Shown here piece after piece: positions 63,862-64,000 of a DNA stretch of 64,000 nt (positions within the stretch are counted from its first letter, which is position 1; every line of letters starts with the position of its first letter). The notes under the pieces were generated by a model, which saw only the letters and a program-made list of their open reading frames with translations, did no database searches and was not told where the DNA came from. The stretch is from Chloroflexota bacterium (lineage in GTDB: Bacteria > Chloroflexota > Anaerolineae > UBA4142). The translations under genes and the position numbers were made by a program. The DNA is taken from NCBI GenBank assembly GCA_016219275.1, contig JACRBM010000040.1, positions 265,783-329,782 on the forward strand. The letters run 5' to 3'.

Positions 63862-64000
63862 TAGTACAGCTCGGCATAAATCCTTCGGTAGTTCAAACCG
63901 TTAATGGACGGCCAGCATAGGTCCACTTAAACGGCTTGGCCATCGTGCGATTGAAGTACTCGATGAATTTCAAAATCCGTTGGCGCAATTCTTCCAGGGA
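63862..64000 (-). mobile_element. IS630-family insertion sequence, left end (partial)
   Basis: The element continues past the window. The IS end probably starts with the TA at 63862-63863 (IS630 elements target TA), followed by GTACAGCTCGGCATAAATCC as the terminal repeat candidate. The other end and its TA duplication are outside the window. Confidence 0.6.
63893..64000 (-). CDS. IS630-family transposase, C-terminal fragment
   Basis: The last 35 residues are visible: SLEELRQRILKFIEYFNRT and, next, KPFKWTYAGRPLTV. The FNRTMAKPFKWTYAGRP motif is typical of the C-terminus of IS630 transposases of the DDE type. Stop TGA at 63895-63893. The catalytic residues lie outside the window. Confidence 0.75.
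   Translation of the reverse strand, partial: SLEELRQRILKFIEYFNRTMAKPFKWTYAGRPLTV

Overview
The window looks like a chromosomal segment of an anaerobic member of the Chloroflexota, most likely Anaerolineae-like. This is an inference. It rests on the substrate-binding lipoproteins with long Ala/Pro/Thr linkers after the lipobox, the high GC content with CpG-rich codons, the many palindromic intergenic repeats, and the mix of redox enzymes. No rRNA or other phylogenetic marker is present to confirm it.

Layout. 1-2813: 3' part of a secreted ExeM-like nuclease. 2962-7633: ROK regulator and a sugar (CUT1) ABC transporter lacking its ATPase. 7749-10682: HAD phosphatase, deoxyhypusine-synthase-like protein and PfkB/RfaE-like kinase. 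10735-15542 (minus): complete branched-chain amino acid type ABC transporter (livF, G, M, H and binding protein). 15543-16648: repeat-filled spacer. 16649-17377 (minus): DUF2270 membrane protein. 17591-26311 (minus): one long redox operon transcribed hdrC-hdrB-hdrA-mvhD-mvhG-mvhA-protease-cNMP-binding protein-fdhE, i.e. a soluble HdrABC-MvhADG hydrogenase/heterodisulfide-reductase-type electron-bifurcating complex. 26848-32807 (minus): a selenocysteine-containing, Tat-exported formate dehydrogenase (FdnG with an in-frame TGA at 32223-32225), its FeS subunit, a NrfD-type membrane anchor and a second FdhE. 33034-35629 (minus): a NarX/NarL-like two-component system whose sensor carries a CxxCH haem-binding motif. 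36096-36623 (minus): unknown exported protein. 36748-43904 (minus): Opp/Dpp peptide transporter with a sulfite-oxidase-like molybdoenzyme inside the operon. 44172-46043 (minus): glutamate-dehydrogenase-like enzyme fused to CBS domains. 46712-51292: large hybrid sensor kinase. 51448-51519: tRNA with CAU anticodon. 51638-54267: transglutaminase-like lipoprotein, CUT1 ATPase and ThyX. 54332-57165 (minus): secreted metalloprotease/beta-helix protein and two tiny membrane proteins. 57276-63037 (minus): nuoK-L-M-N of complex I. 63079-64000 (minus): a beta-propeller gene cut by an IS630-family element.

How it fits together. Formate oxidation outside the membrane (Fdn-type), a cytoplasmic HdrABC-MvhADG complex and the proton-pumping arm of complex I suggest H2- or formate-linked anaerobic energy metabolism. 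Sugar, peptide and branched-chain amino acid importers and a GDH-like enzyme suggest heterotrophic or fermentative carbon and nitrogen input. The formate dehydrogenase and the Hdr-Mvh operons share a gap-free 72-bp upstream element (56 of 72 identical by my count), about 90 bp before each start codon. A two-component system lies directly upstream of one of them. This looks like a small redox regulon.

Spacers are rich in nested inverted repeats. One family (90 and 153 bp) has matching termini and 8-bp target duplications, and related uninterrupted sites are present in the same window, so it is well supported as a MITE-like mobile element.
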